A DNA stretch of 64,000 nucleotides, from contig NW_002060957.1 of the NCBI RefSeq assembly GCF_000150275.1, positions 1,445,512-1,509,511 on the forward strand, in the 5' to 3' direction. Made by a program: the position numbers and the translations under genes. Each line of letters begins with the position of its first letter. Position 1 is the first letter of the stretch. This DNA is from Trichoplax adhaerens (Eukaryota > Placozoa > Uniplacotomia > Trichoplacea > Trichoplacidae). A model generated the notes under the pieces. It was not told the origin of the DNA. It did no database searches and saw only the letters and a program-made list of their open reading frames with translations. Shown one piece after another: positions 13,774 to 32,815 of this stretch.

Positions 13774-14838
13774 GATTCTCTTACAATCAATGTTGTAATA
13801 AATAGCAACACCTTTGATCGAGAATCGCATAGCAATGACAATGGTATAAATGAAAAGGAGCAAACGAGTCTACTCGATTAATTTCCGTGTCCTTCAGCTC
13901 AATGATCCACTTATGACGTTGATTAATGCTGATAGTGGAATAGAAAACTCGTCTTTAATACGCCAATTGATCTCGACACTATTTTAATTGGATTGAATAA
14001 AGTATCTAATTCACTGTGCAATGATATCCTACGTCATGTGCAAGTCAAAATAGCCAAATTGTCTTTCTGCAATTCGTGGTGATTGATGTCGATCGTAATT
14101 CATTTGCTACCGATGAAGATTAAAGGTATGTCCGCTCTAACTGACACTGTCTAGCATTCATCAATATAATCTTAGGCAATTGAGTTCGACTTGTATCCAG
14201 TAGTCCAAGTTGATAATGATGTAGCGTAGCTTCAAGGTAGTCCAATATTGCTCGATCGAGTTGGAGAAGCTGAGATACCTAGAAGCAGCTCCAGCTCAGG
14301 AGGTGCAAGCAAGCAGAGCTTGACCTATAGCTGGACCTGCAGTACAGTACGATTGTTGTTGAAATTATCAGTGGGTGCCAACTCGATTTCACTGCCTATT
14401 TCCATATGGATATCGTATGATCGATATCCTGTTTCCGACGCACTCTGTTCAGGTAGAGGTGGATGATGTTTGCATCGGATACCTGGAGGCATGGACTACT
14501 CGAATAAGACCTGGAAAGATCACCCTTGGACGGACAGACATTTTCAAAATATTGTGCCCAATTCTTGGTGATGACAGTGTTTTAGTATGCAGACGGTCGA
14601 TTTTGAATTGACTAATTTTTTGTAAATTAAGTAATATTACGTTGAGTCTTATAATCTATTACTAAGTTTGGCTAGGAAACAGTTATATAAGATCGTCGAT
14701 GGTATTGAAATTAGTACTAGTGATGTCGAAAAGAGGCAAGGAAGATCCATACAACGTCCTGTAAGTTGTCATTTTTCGATACTGTCCGCCTCATTTCATT
14801 TGCTAAGAATAGTCCGTCTGTCTGAATGATTGAACTGG
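13774..14838. other. Upstream flank of TRMO, no further gene seen
   Basis: The overlapping frames at 14,248-14,611 share no family resemblance and have no splice-linked partners. The stretch lies between the TRMO start and the first palindromic repeat block, and probably includes the TRMO promoter. Confidence 0.45.
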
Positions 14839-14920
14839 TGTACTGTACTGTACACTCAGTGTACAGTACAGTACAGTGAGTGTACAGTACAGTACACTGT
14901 ACTGTACAGTACAGTACTGC
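14839..14920. repeat. Palindromic GTACAGTAC-type repeat block 1
   Basis: The block is made almost only of the words GTACA, TGTAC, CAGTAC and their inversions. It opens with a perfect inverted repeat: 18-bp arms at 14839-14856 and 14858-14875 around a single central C. It lies just 5' of the first duplicated unit. Comparable blocks lie at the other two unit edges. Confidence 0.85.
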
Positions 14921-15842
14921 TCAAATGAGAAAGAAAGGAAAGAGGGGACGTAAAAGCGATCGTTGACTATACAGTCATCTTTGGTAGGCTTGAAAACTGA
15001 AATAAGGGTCTTTCTATCTAGCTCGTATTGAGTGGATGACTGTTCACGTACTTGGATAGACTTGCTGGCTATTGATGAAGTAGCTCGACTGCTTGTATCC
15101 AGTCATATTGACACACTCCATGTCCAGGAGTCCTGGAGTCTGTTTCTACAAAGGGCAGCAAACGAGGAAGGAGGGGACAGGGCGCTACTTTCGGTACAAA
15201 ATAAAGTGGAGGCTGTTCCCGTCATTCTACTATATCGTATCAATGAAAGGGTATAACTAGAACATACTGCACAAAACCAACTTAGCAGCAGTTTGCAGCT
15301 AATTTAGATACGATTAGTAGAGAGTATAGGAGCTATTTCACCTCGTAAAATGGTCTGAGTAGCGACTATAGTCGTCAAGGAAGGGACGCGCCTACACGTA
15401 TTTCATCACTTGAAGAACAAGTCGCAGACTGTAGAGATTGTATGGAATGCGCAGCCATGTTTGAGATGTCATGCTGATACAGTGTGATTGAACTCCAGCC
15501 TCGTCATGCTGCTGGTAGCGATGGATGATAGTGTAGTATGGAATTTTCAGACTGTTTGAAACAGCCTACCCTAGTACTGGCCAGATCGGCTTGGATCGTG
15601 TCTGGATTTCCGCAGTCCGTAGCTCGTCCCATTCTTATTACCCGCCCAGTTCTTAATAATCTTGCAGCAACTCGAGATCAAGCTCGACGACTGGCGGCGC
15701 TTCCGCCATTTTTCCGATCGTTACCACTAGAAATGCCTATAGGATTGGCTTATCCTCTAGAATCGACCGCTTAATTAGTCTGCAATTGTTCATTACGACT
15801 TGTTGATTATTGGTGTCTTGATTATATGTGTTCATTTTGCTA
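14921..15842. other. 5' flank of SMC5 copy 1
   Basis: Most of this stretch has a counterpart before SMC5 copy 2. Open frames within it (15,032-15,256 and 15,538-15,774) are not kept in frame in the other copy, so I treat it as promoter or untranslated sequence. An ATTGG (inverted CCAAT) lies near 15,744 and is present in both copies, about 95 bp upstream of the start codon. Confidence 0.5.
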
Positions 15843-23281
<7,439 letters not shown>

Positions 23282-24270
23282 AATCGTCAACATCAGCGTT
23301 ATATCACCATTCTTCTCTTGTATTTGAAAAGTGCATGGAAGTTGTTAATTGTAAAGATATGTGGTTCGAGCATGATTTTATGTTACGTAGTGAATTATCG
23401 AAGTATTTAGTCTTGTAGCTTAGTCTACCAACATGTATGTGATTGGCCATTCGACCATGATAGTTTTGGGTCGTTTGTTATTGTTCTTACAGGATTTTGC
23501 AGTTGCACCCAATCGTGGATACCGACATAGTGTAATGTATCGCATTTATTGATTACCAGAAATAATTTGGCCATTAAAGTAATCGCTGATGAATGTTTAA
23601 CATCGATAAACTATTTCAATGGTCATGCTGGTGATATTGTTTTATGTACTATAAAACTAAGAATAAATTATTCGTTCCTTCAACATTTGTATCTTGTATT
23701 AATTCCATTTGGTGGAGCGCTTTTAGGTTGATTGATGCTATCCCGCTGCTAGTGATTTTTTTTAATTTAATTAGACCTGAAGCAGTCAGCGCCTGCTGTA
23801 TGCATAACAAGTGTGTAAGCACCAAACAGGTGAGTAGCGAAATGTGGTCATACAGAACGGATAAATCAATCGCTATCTGACGATTTTCGAAATGTCGACA
23901 AGAAGGTTTTTAGACGTACTGTATATATACTGTAGTAGTTTGCGTTGATTAGCGAGGTTACCTACCATTTCGATTTCAGTCGAATTTCTTAGCGAGAATA
24001 GAGTTTGGAAAGCATAATAGTTTCAGTAGGAATCTTATCACGTAGACATTGCGCTATTTATATATACACTTATAGCGAGAATATGTAGAAAAATGGAACG
24101 GATTATATATGTGGGAAGCATGACTAGCACTGTCCAAAAATTGAATATCAGTAGTCCGAATCGCAGTATATGCTTCCTAAACTGCGCTTTACTGATCCCT
24201 ACATCTGATTGAGTAAAAAGATGATTAGTTTTAGGTCGTTAACAACAATAACGATGCAAAACTGATGATA
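23282..24270. other. 3' flank of SMC5 copy 1
   Basis: No gene is recognised. A short frame opens on an ATG that overlaps the SMC5 stop (ATGA) and runs to a TAG at about 23,418, but it looks like 3' untranslated sequence. AATAAA at 23662-23667, about 380 bp past the stop, is also present in copy 2 at 41555-41560 and is a candidate poly(A) signal. Confidence 0.5.
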
Positions 24271-25610
24271 GCAATATGTTTCTTAGAAAAACAACTTCAA
24301 TGTTATTAAAAGTAAGCGCTCACGTTCTCTCCTGTTACAATAACCGAATCCATTTGTGAATTTGAGTACTGTAGGTGGAAGTTAGAAATTTTTCTTGCGT
24401 ATTGACTGCTTCAAATAGAGAAAGCAAGAGAGTGCACATCTAGTACTGCATTATTCCACAGTATTGCACAAGTTTCAATTGAAGGCATTTTTAATGACCA
24501 CTTTTATTTAGCTTAAGGAATTAATGCATACTGTCTCTTTTTTGTCATGCAGTCGTAAGTATCGCCGTGCGACATTTCCTTAACTGGTAGGACTGATTGA
24601 AGAGAGAGTGTTTCTGTAGTACTATACAAGTTTCAACTGAAGGCATTATTTATGATCATTTTATGCTATCAATCAATATATCTTGTCTCTTTTGGTTATC
24701 CAGTCGTAAAATCTCGGTGAGATACTTCTTTTCTCGGCAACACTGCTTCAAGAGAGAATGCACCTAGAATACTGTACTGTCCCAGTAATAAACGGTCAAG
24801 ATTGGAAACTTTTTCCAATTTGATATTCAAGACATACCCTCGTATTTGAATGACCATTGGTGTAAAGAATCAATGCATGCTGTCTCTCCTTTGCTAGTCT
24901 CAATGAGATATTTTCTTTTCTAAGGCATGATATTTTTTCATAATCTTCATTTAAGGCTAGTACGCGTACTTGAATGACCATTTTAAGCAAGAATCAAATG
25001 CATGCTGCGTTCTTTCTGTAATCGAGTCATGCAGTCAAATAATCGGGACACTTCCTTTTGTGGCAGGACTGCTTGGAGAGAGAATGCGTCTACAGTACCT
25101 ATCAGTAAGCAGTCAAGACTTGTACAAGCATATTTAAATGACCATTTCATGTTTAGAATGAATTCATGCTATCCATCTCTTTTTGTAGTTTAGTCACAGA
25201 GTATCCGTGAGACACTTCCTTTGGTAGCAGAACTGCTTCTCTCTCTCAAGAGTGCGTCTACAATATTGTACTGTATCAGCAAACAGTAAAGACTTGAAAC
25301 TTTTTAAGGCTTGTACGTGTATTTGGAAATGACCATTTTATGCAAAGTATCAATGCATACGGTCTCTTTTTAGGAGTTGAATCGTGGAATGAGAAGATTG
25401 AGATGCATCCCTTGCTAGCCCTATACAGTACACTGCAGTGATTGCCGTCTTAACAAGTAGTTCGCATAGGCAACTTTTCAAGACTTGTACGCCTATTTGA
25501 ATGATCGATCAATGCATGCTGTCTCTCTTTTGTAGTCCAGCCATCAAATCTCAGTAATATACTTGTATTCTCGGTAGAACTGCTGTCAAAAGAGACTACT
25601 CTACGGTCTT
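24271..25610. repeat. Degenerate ~190-bp satellite, 3' of SMC5 copy 1
   Basis: About six units repeat the same ordered words: 'tttgaatgaccattttatg', 'aatcaatgcatgctgtctct', 'cagtcgtaaatctc', 'gtgagacacttcctt', 'ggcagaactgcttca', 'gagagagaatgc', 'ctacagtactgta', 'cagtaagcagtcaagactt'. Two minus-strand short frames here are repeat artefacts. The duplicated segment breaks inside this array, at 25266. Confidence 0.8.
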
Positions 25611-26523
25611 GTCTTCGTCTCCGCTACTGCAACATGGCAGAGGAAATGCATTCAACTTTGCATTTTAGGAGAGAAAGAGAGAATGACAAGTCCTACTGCC
25701 ATCGTCGACAATGGTCTACAGTACCATGTCGGTTTAGGATTAACTCAATCCATTACTGTCCAAAGCTGCAAGTAGGATAGCTTGACAACCTCGTGAAAAG
25801 AAGGGGAAATAGAAGGGCTGTCCCTTTTTAGACTCCATCATTAGACTCCCTGCCGAGGTCTCTTTTAAAAGAGGTTGCTGCCAAATACTCCATACTCGAG
25901 CGGGTAGGGAAAGGGCAAGAAAGTACGGTAATCCTTTCCTCTTCGCCTATCGATTGCACCGTACGCCAGTGTCTAGCGTATAGTACTGTAGTGTACTAGT
26001 CTATCGTTGAAGTGGAAGTAGTGGCACATCCCCCTTTCCGTCCTCCATAGTCACTCCATTACCATCGCTGGCAAGTCTCTACTTATTGATGAGCAGCCGA
26101 GTGCCTTACTTTCAGATTGTCTCCTCTAACTCGAACAGATTGTCGACCATTTGATCAAGTGGATGAAAAAATTTCTTGCCTTGACAACCAACTCGTTCCA
26201 ATCGTTTCTCGTCTGGTAAAGCAGGGTGCCAACGAGACGGCCGGTACGAGAATTGACACCGTCATCAGCTAGAGTAGCGCTAGATAATATCGAAAAAGAA
26301 CTCGGTTATCATTTGCCGATTTATCTAGTCGGCGACAAATCCATCCTGGAAAGCGATTGACTGATGAAGGAAAGTGCTTGGACAGCATTGGATTTTACCT
26401 TGAAATTGACCATTCATTGCTTAGAAATTCATTGATATCGTGGTCATTGATTGGCTTGTTGTCTTCGCTAGCCCATCCAACACTTCTTGATTCTTCCATA
26501 CTGGAAACATTGCTTGTTGGATC
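25611..26523. other. 5' flank of ELL
   Basis: The sequence is less AT-rich than its surroundings and holds no recognisable exon. Frames that overlap the ELL start region in other phases (26,357-26,608 and 26,395-26,598) are shadows. It is likely ELL promoter and untranslated leader. This segment is absent from the second unit. Confidence 0.45.
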
Positions 26524-29500
26524 ATGTCTTCCATTCAAAGTGGCAATTATACTCTGTCTCGAAATCGATCGACGGATGATTCTATCGTTGCTGTTCAAGT
26601 TAAATTGACAGATAGTTGTTTAAATGCTTTGGACAGTTATATCAAGTTCGCATTGGTAAGTAATATCACTACATTTGTTTGCTTCTTACTCGATTCGGAA
26701 CAAACAATCCTTAAACTTCCTTAAACTGCCTTCATCATCTCGCTTAAAAAAGGATTGTCATCCTTGCCGCTCGAGAAGGATGAGTTTGCTTAGATTGGCT
26801 ACATCAGTAGCGATGGGTACATTTGAATTGGCTTAACGTACCCATGTTAAATGGATTAAAAGTGCATTTAGTTTTTTTCCCCTGCACTGAATAGAATAGT
26901 ATCCATTAAAGCTATCCACTCTCAATCTATCGACGGTAGGATAGTTGGAAATGGAACCGCAGCATGCCGATATAGCATACCTTAAAAGGATGTTATTGAC
27001 TTCCCAATAGAACATGTACACTAGGTAGACGGACAGTAGATATATTAGTCCTATTCTTATGCTTTGTGGACTCATCTCCGACAGGGATAACTTTCCTATT
27101 TACTAGCGTCCTAGAGCGAAATTGTTCTATCAAGCGACACTGTATAGTCGGCAGTTTTATTTATCAACAATGAAGAAGGGAACCATTTCCCGATCTTTGC
27201 AATAATTTATCCATTGACTGCAGTACAAATACATGGAGCATAGCAATGATGATGTGCAAACCATGTTATTATCAAACTTGATCCACACGTAGTAATTGTC
27301 ATTTCTTGTGAAATTGAATCTTACAGAAATTAAATGAAGATCACCCAACGTTATCATGTGATGGCAAGACTGGGGTAAGGCTTGATACTAATGAAATGAC
27401 ATTGGCTTGATTGAGTCGTTTTGATCATCATTGTCTGCCATACTTATTCTAGGACTGTGTAATAGCGTGGACAAAATGCATTAGGCAGGCGTTCTATGTT
27501 TTACTACTTTATTTGTCGTTCAAAATACTTGGATACTGTACTTTTAATATAATATCAGTAAATAGATTATAGTCAATTGATAAAGTAGTTGAAAACGATG
27601 ATCAATTTACGACAGCAACTTGGGCATTGCTCTAATGTAGTTTGCCATCACTTTCCATTGGCTGTGATGGAAACAGTGTAATTTTTACCTATTGATTGAT
27701 CTGGATTAGACGTAATCGACACTTAATAAGGGTAATTGGTGACAAATAGCTTGCCGTTGGCATTTTCAAAGTATTAATCTTATTCCACTCATTAGAGAAT
27801 TTTCATACCGGATAAAAATGGAGGCAGAGACTTTCAGTTCTCTTGTACAACCTTACCGGAAGATCGGGGTCCCTTTGAATGCTATTCTATGCACCAATCT
27901 CATTCGGATAAAATGATCTATGAAGGGAGTATCACTACCAGGATGTCCATTCAAGCTACTGATGAAATTTACGCCAAGACAAAAATCAAAATGGAGAAAG
28001 CGGAAGAAGAACGCAAAGAATCACGGTAGGATTTCATGACTAAAATGATACTCTTGCAACTTTTTAACCGAATTGCAGCTACTTGACCAATCAATTGAAT
28101 TGTTGATTTTAGGGCCAAGTTGGTCAATCCAGTCAGTAAAGGTTTGATCTATTGGTTATCGTTGAGGATAGTGCTATTGACGGCTAATGTTAGCTTCAAA
28201 GTGATGTTACCAATACATGTTTCCTTGTCTTTATAGCTACGAAAGGTGGGCGCAATAAATCCAAGCCAGTTCTACTTCGCCCAACTCGTACAATTCCTGC
28301 CAGTAAACCACTTTTGCCTTCACGGTCGACAAATTACGTTACTACATCGAGCAATAAGCCTTATAAGTATGACAACTTTGTAACGATTTATAATTGTGTA
28401 GTGCTACTTGCCTAAAGAATGACAACTCTATTTAAATACTACGCTTATTATATCATTTTATCATAGAGATCGAGTTATTCATTATTTAGCGATCCAGCCT
28501 CTCAACAAATTAGAACTTCTCACTAGATTACATAAAGGTAGCATTCTGACCTGTGGTATCAAAATTGAACTAAATTGTATTGAAGTGATAATAACTGTTC
28601 GTCAATCGTTGCTTTACGTTCATATCAATGCATTCTAGATGGACGAGCCAACAAGAAAGATACAAATAGACTAGGTAGCATCTTGAAAGAGGTATGTATA
28701 GTATGTAGAACGCTAAGATTATCATACAATGTTACATTCATTTCTGTAAAACTAATCCAGCATGAAACAACCCTATTCTAAAATATAGGTTGCCGTTATG
28801 AAAAATAATAAATTTTATCTACATAAACACTTGTACTCCGAAGTGCAGGTACTAATCGTTAAGATAATATTGATGAGCTATATTTCAGCAAATTGATAGT
28901 CATAATAGTTGTAGTGACTGTATTCACAATTACTACTGTAGGCATGTTCATTCATGATGTACTAATATTGAAAAATCAATTAGTCATTCATGGTAAACAA
29001 TTTCAAAAATTTTATCCTAGGTGGATAAGTTTTCCTCCTATACGGAAAATGATAAGCGCTTAGTTGCTTTGTGAGTATTATCAAGTACTTACTGATACAT
29101 TATCCCAAGTCAATAATAGGCGTAATATAGTTTAGTTAATAACGAAATAGTGTAATGGCTGAAATGCTTTTGGTTGCAGAAATATTTCTAAGTATTGCTC
29201 CAATGCTTTACGTGACAATGTAAATATATCCCAGTCGTCATCGAATGCTAGACGTACCGACGCAAAGGTTAGCCCCTTTGATATTGCAATACAGTACTAT
29301 GTGCCTCAATTTCTCTGTAAGATAGATGAGTATAATAACAAATTTTGGTCAATTAAAATTTTTAGCAAGAAAAACATAAACCTAGCCCGAAAAAATCAGT
29401 CTCTACAAATCCTCCTTCAGGGTCGGATAAAAAGTGGCCCCATGGTGACGCGCAGCCTGCAACGTCCATTAAGAAAACGAAGAGAAATATCCACGAAACG

Positions 29501-30307
29501 GAATTTGAAAAGACTGTAAAGCAGCCAGAAAAGAGATCAAAACTTGGTAATCTTTTATGGTGACAAGTATAAGCAATTTCATTGGGGAATAACTAAATGT
29601 GGAATTTTATTTTAATAGAAAACTTAAACTCAATTATTAGCGCTGTAAATGATAAAGCGGGCGAAATCGATTATCTGGCGTAAGTTCATCACAGTTGCGT
29701 CGGCAGTACAAATAAGATCATTTAACAATTAAAATTTTATTGCATTTTTCAATGGACCGGAAAATGCGTGGTCATAACATTGTTGTCTTTCAATGGTAGG
29801 ATGTATCCAACCATAACTGCTATGGCAGAGAGAGATCGCTATAAACGCATTTTTAACAAAGATTATACAGAATATACAAAGCTTAAAGAAAGGTATAGTG
29901 ATATTGCTGACTTTTTTAGAGAGAAACAGAAACAGTTGGAAAGTCTTCCTGAAAACAGCAGTAAATACCGGGCAAGTTGTACTCTACAAGGCCGATCAAT
30001 TCTACTTTGCTAAACACTATTGACACATTGGTATGATGTTGATAATAACAGCTATTTTCGATCTTGCAGGAAATTACCGATGAAGTTTTAAAGAAGTATG
30101 ATGACATCACTAAGGTAAGCGGTAATTATTACAACAGCTAAGGACTGTAAGTGTACTGTCTCTTAAATTAAATATTCAATTGTGGCATGTTTTATCCTTT
30201 CTACTAAGCAGGATACCTCCTACAGTAAGGATAAGAGCAAATTGTACCAACTTTATAAAAAATTAAGTCATTTAAAGAAACAGATTGAAGAATTTCAAAA
30301 AAAGTAG
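26524..30307 (+). CDS. ELL: RNA polymerase II elongation factor ELL
   Basis: ELL raises Pol II elongation rate and works in super and little elongation complexes. Exon 1 is 26524-26655 (VAVQVKLTDSCLNALDSYI). Exon 2 is 27327-27374, exon 3 is 27796-28025 (RIFIPDKNGG, FQFSC, MIYEGSITTRMSIQATD) and exon 4 is 28113-28141. A basic linker exon follows near 28.24 kb, then the RDRVIHYLAIQPLNKLELL exon (28.47-28.54 kb), which matches the family's FRDRVLHLLALRP-like helix. Further short exons and a disordered Ser/Lys-rich region (29.2-29.5 kb) come next. The C-terminal occludin/ELL domain starts near 29.8 kb (RYKRIFNKDYTEYTKLKERY) and ends in a Lys-rich coil, HLKKQIEEFQKK, at TAG 30305-30307. Phases of the first four exons close exactly. 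This gene is lost from the second duplicated unit. Confidence 0.93.
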
Positions 30308-30580
30308 CAAAATGAATAATATACATGATAAAAATTTTATAATGATATCGAGTGTGATTTGTTATGCTGTATAGTTGCATTGGTTGCTTGTTCATTAATT
30401 GGAATTGTATGTGTAGAGCGAAAAGATTGATTGATTAAAAGTTGTTGGTTTAGATATGCATTATACAGATGATCTATTACAAGTTATTGATATTTTCTTT
30501 TCTTGTATCTATGCCTGGTATGGCACTTTTAATAGCATCCCAAAATACAATTTTCCATCTTAGATGGGTTAATATGTTTT

Positions 30581-30586
30581 AATAAA
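30581..30586 (+). promoter_or_regulatory. AATAAA, possible ELL poly(A) signal
   Basis: This AATAAA lies 274 bp past the ELL stop and only 9 bp before the end of the convergent STN1 coding region. If used, ELL transcripts would end inside STN1, giving overlapping 3' ends. Positional evidence only. Confidence 0.35.
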
Positions 30587-30594
30587 TGCATTGG

Positions 30595-31536
30595 CTATTT
30601 GGCTTTACCGAAAATGTACTTGTACACATTGGATTGAGGGCTATAAATAAAGCTTTGTTCTTCTAAATAGGTTAATGCCTTGATGACGGTATCTTTACGT
30701 AGATGTGCATACGTTAGGGTAGATCGAAGAAGATAGCATAGTTGTTGTAGTTCAACGGTTGTTTTTTCTTGCATAATTTCCAATATCAATTGAGCAAGAT
30801 CACCGCTAGGATTGATAAGTTGAAAGCAATTGCCATCGAAGTCTTTCATTAACAATTCACCGTGGAGTACCATGATTTTTAATACTTTATCGAACGATGC
30901 TTGTATATCTTGGGCAGGATTGTTTGGAGTTTGGCATGTTTGTATTGTATGGGCCAACATCTCCTGATAAAGAAATGAATGGTTGCCAGTTGTTTGTAAT
31001 TGCTTGCGTATCACATCTTGAATGAGGGTGTCTCTTTGAGTATCAGTCCATTGCTGGCAAGATTGCTTCTTGCCCAGTGGTAGCGTTATAGATGCATTGC
31101 ATGTATAAACTCGTTGATGGAGTTGAATGATATCCTTCCATCTTTTATACTCGATATTAGGGCGTAACGTATCATTAACCAGGCGTTGGACAACAATTCT
31201 TTTACCGCTATCACGGTAGCCTTCAGTCACTCTGCCCATAATAGTGACTAAATCACCTAATTTGCAGTCTCGGATTTTATCTCGATCTTTCCACAGCGTG
31301 CAAGAAATTCTGCCGGTACCATCATCCAGTACAATTTCGTCCAATTTATTTTTCTTGACTACGCTGACAACATCTCCCATGATTTCCACTTTGTAAATAA
31401 TGTGGTCGTGATAGAGGTAGACGTTGGTGAAATCTTTGACAGCCAATAAATGGTCGACATCTCGAATCAATAATTTGATATGAGCTGAAAAGAGAGGATC
31501 TAGTCCCCAATAGATTGGCGATGCAATGGTAGCCAT
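30595..31536 (-). CDS. STN1: CST complex subunit STN1 (OBFC1)
   Basis: This is a single-exon gene of 313 codons on the minus strand. STN1 joins CTC1 and TEN1 in the CST complex, which binds telomeric and other single-stranded DNA and guides polymerase alpha-primase fill-in. The N-terminal region has the family's YWGLDPLFSAHIKLLIRDV, then VYLYHDHIIYKVEIMGDVV and LDDGTGRISCTLWKDRD, all typical of the STN1 OB fold. TVELQQLCYLLRSTL lies in the C-terminal winged-helix part. Human STN1 is 368 residues, so this version is somewhat short. The first ATG is at 31536 (MATIASPIYWG); a longer reading would need a GTG start four codons upstream. It is convergent with ELL. A stub of this gene's 5' end survives in unit 2. 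Confidence 0.93.
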   Translation of the reverse strand: MATIASPIYWGLDPLFSAHIKLLIRDVDHLLAVKDFTNVYLYHDHIIYKVEIMGDVVSVVKKNKLDEIVLDDGTGRISCTLWKDRDKIRDCKLGDLVTIMGRVTEGYRDSGKRIVVQRLVNDTLRPNIEYKRWKDIIQLHQRVYTCNASITLPLGKKQSCQQWTDTQRDTLIQDVIRKQLQTTGNHSFLYQEMLAHTIQTCQTPNNPAQDIQASFDKVLKIMVLHGELLMKDFDGNCFQLINPSGDLAQLILEIMQEKTTVELQQLCYLLRSTLTYAHLRKDTVIKALTYLEEQSFIYSPQSNVYKYIFGKAK

Positions 31537-32150
31537 GGATTCTTCCACGTTGACCTATTTGAAGTGGTAAGCAACTTGAACTAGTGGAGTAATTTATAAG
31601 CTGCTATCATCATCATCATCTTGCATAACAGATCAATTCCACCTATAAGAAATTGAGTTCATAAATAAGTTGTGTGAACACTTGAACGGCAGTGTTTACA
31701 GTGGAGACATTACTGTGCATCGGAGTGTGACAATCAGTTCAGATTGCTTTCTGCTTGTAGTTACTATATCCAGTCGACTTGTGCACAGTTCCTATGTTGA
31801 GGCGAGCTATATGTTACCTTGAACAAGGGATTCTATTCTAATCAATTATTTATCTACCCACCAAAACAACAGCAACAGCAACTGTACTAACAATGCTAAC
31901 AGTAAACCGAAAGAGAGGCGAATAGGCAGCAGTCGTTCAAGCATTTAATAAGGATACGAGCTAACAATTTGCTGGTTATCTCAACTAAAGTGTGTATCTA
32001 AAATGATATCCTCAATGTGTCCACGATAGGCAGGCCAACGATGAGCTGCTTACTTGCTTCATTACTGAATTAATTGATGGCTGATGAAACTTTATTATCT
32101 ATCGATTCAATCTATATCATGTCACAAAATATATATTATATTATACAGGG
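31523..32150. repeat. Duplicated STN1 5' end and upstream flank, copy 1
   Basis: From 'gcaatggtagcc' at 31523 the sequence matches 43209 onward in the same orientation for about 600 bp. The match fades near an AT-rich word series at 32,100-32,145. It covers the first STN1 codons, leader and probable promoter. The 'caacagcaacagcaac' run near 31,867-31,885 is kept in both copies. Confidence 0.9.
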
Positions 32151-32276
32151 CTGCGGCTGCGTTTACTTTGCCACGTGACATCACCTTCTATTTTATTTAA
32201 TAAATTTGGCAAAGTTATCTTCTATCTTGATAATTTTCCCTTTCCCTGATTTGAATTTGAACTTCGATGTGTACAC

Positions 32277-32815
32277 GTGAGTGTACAGTACACAGTACTG
32301 TACACTCACTATACTGTACACTGTACACTGTACACAGTGTACTGTACTGTGCTACTAGTAATTAGTGCTGTAGACGTCGAGCGATTGGACGCCCAACGGA
32401 CGTTCGATTTTGGACGTTCGGTATGTACGTTCGTTGTCAGATCGGACGTCGACGAACTGTACTGTACAGTGTACAGTGTACAGTACAGTGTATACAGTCA
32501 GTTTGTATAATCCCACCCCAATACTATACAGTACAGTAGTACAAACGTCTTTTACAACACTTTGTATTTCAGAGTCATGACTACAGTATACTGTACGCTG
32601 TTACGTACTGTACTACTGTACTGTATGTACAGTGTACAGTGTACAGTACAGTATAGTATAGTCTTATACCATACTGTACAGTGTACACTATATACTGTAG
32701 TGTTAACACTGTACACTGTGTACTGTACGTTGGTACGTTCAATGAACGTCCGACGTTCAAATTGGACGTTCGTAAGTTCGTTCATTAAAACTGGCGAACG
32801 TCCACAGTACTACTA
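32277..32815. repeat. Palindromic GTACAGTAC-type repeat block 2 with GGACGTTCG islands
   Basis: Two clusters of GTACA/TGTAC words (32277-32350 with 32455-32500, and about 32,525-32,735) flank and enclose islands rich in 'ggacgttcg' and its reverse complement 'cgaacgtcc' (32,375-32,455 and 32,725-32,805). Long open frames on both strands are by-products of the stop-poor repeat. The block sits between unit 1 and unit 2. Confidence 0.85.

Noticed and set aside
13774-13863. Thirty-residue hydrophobic N-terminal extension of TRMO
   Set aside because: Family proteins begin shortly before the IGYL motif; the extension is possible but unsupported.
15032-15774. ORFs upstream of SMC5 copy 1
   Set aside because: The frames are not kept in the duplicated copy, where indels and substitutions change the reading.
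31536-31548. STN1 start four codons further upstream
   Set aside because: That codon is GTG; the first ATG is at 31536 and has a good context (ccATGG).
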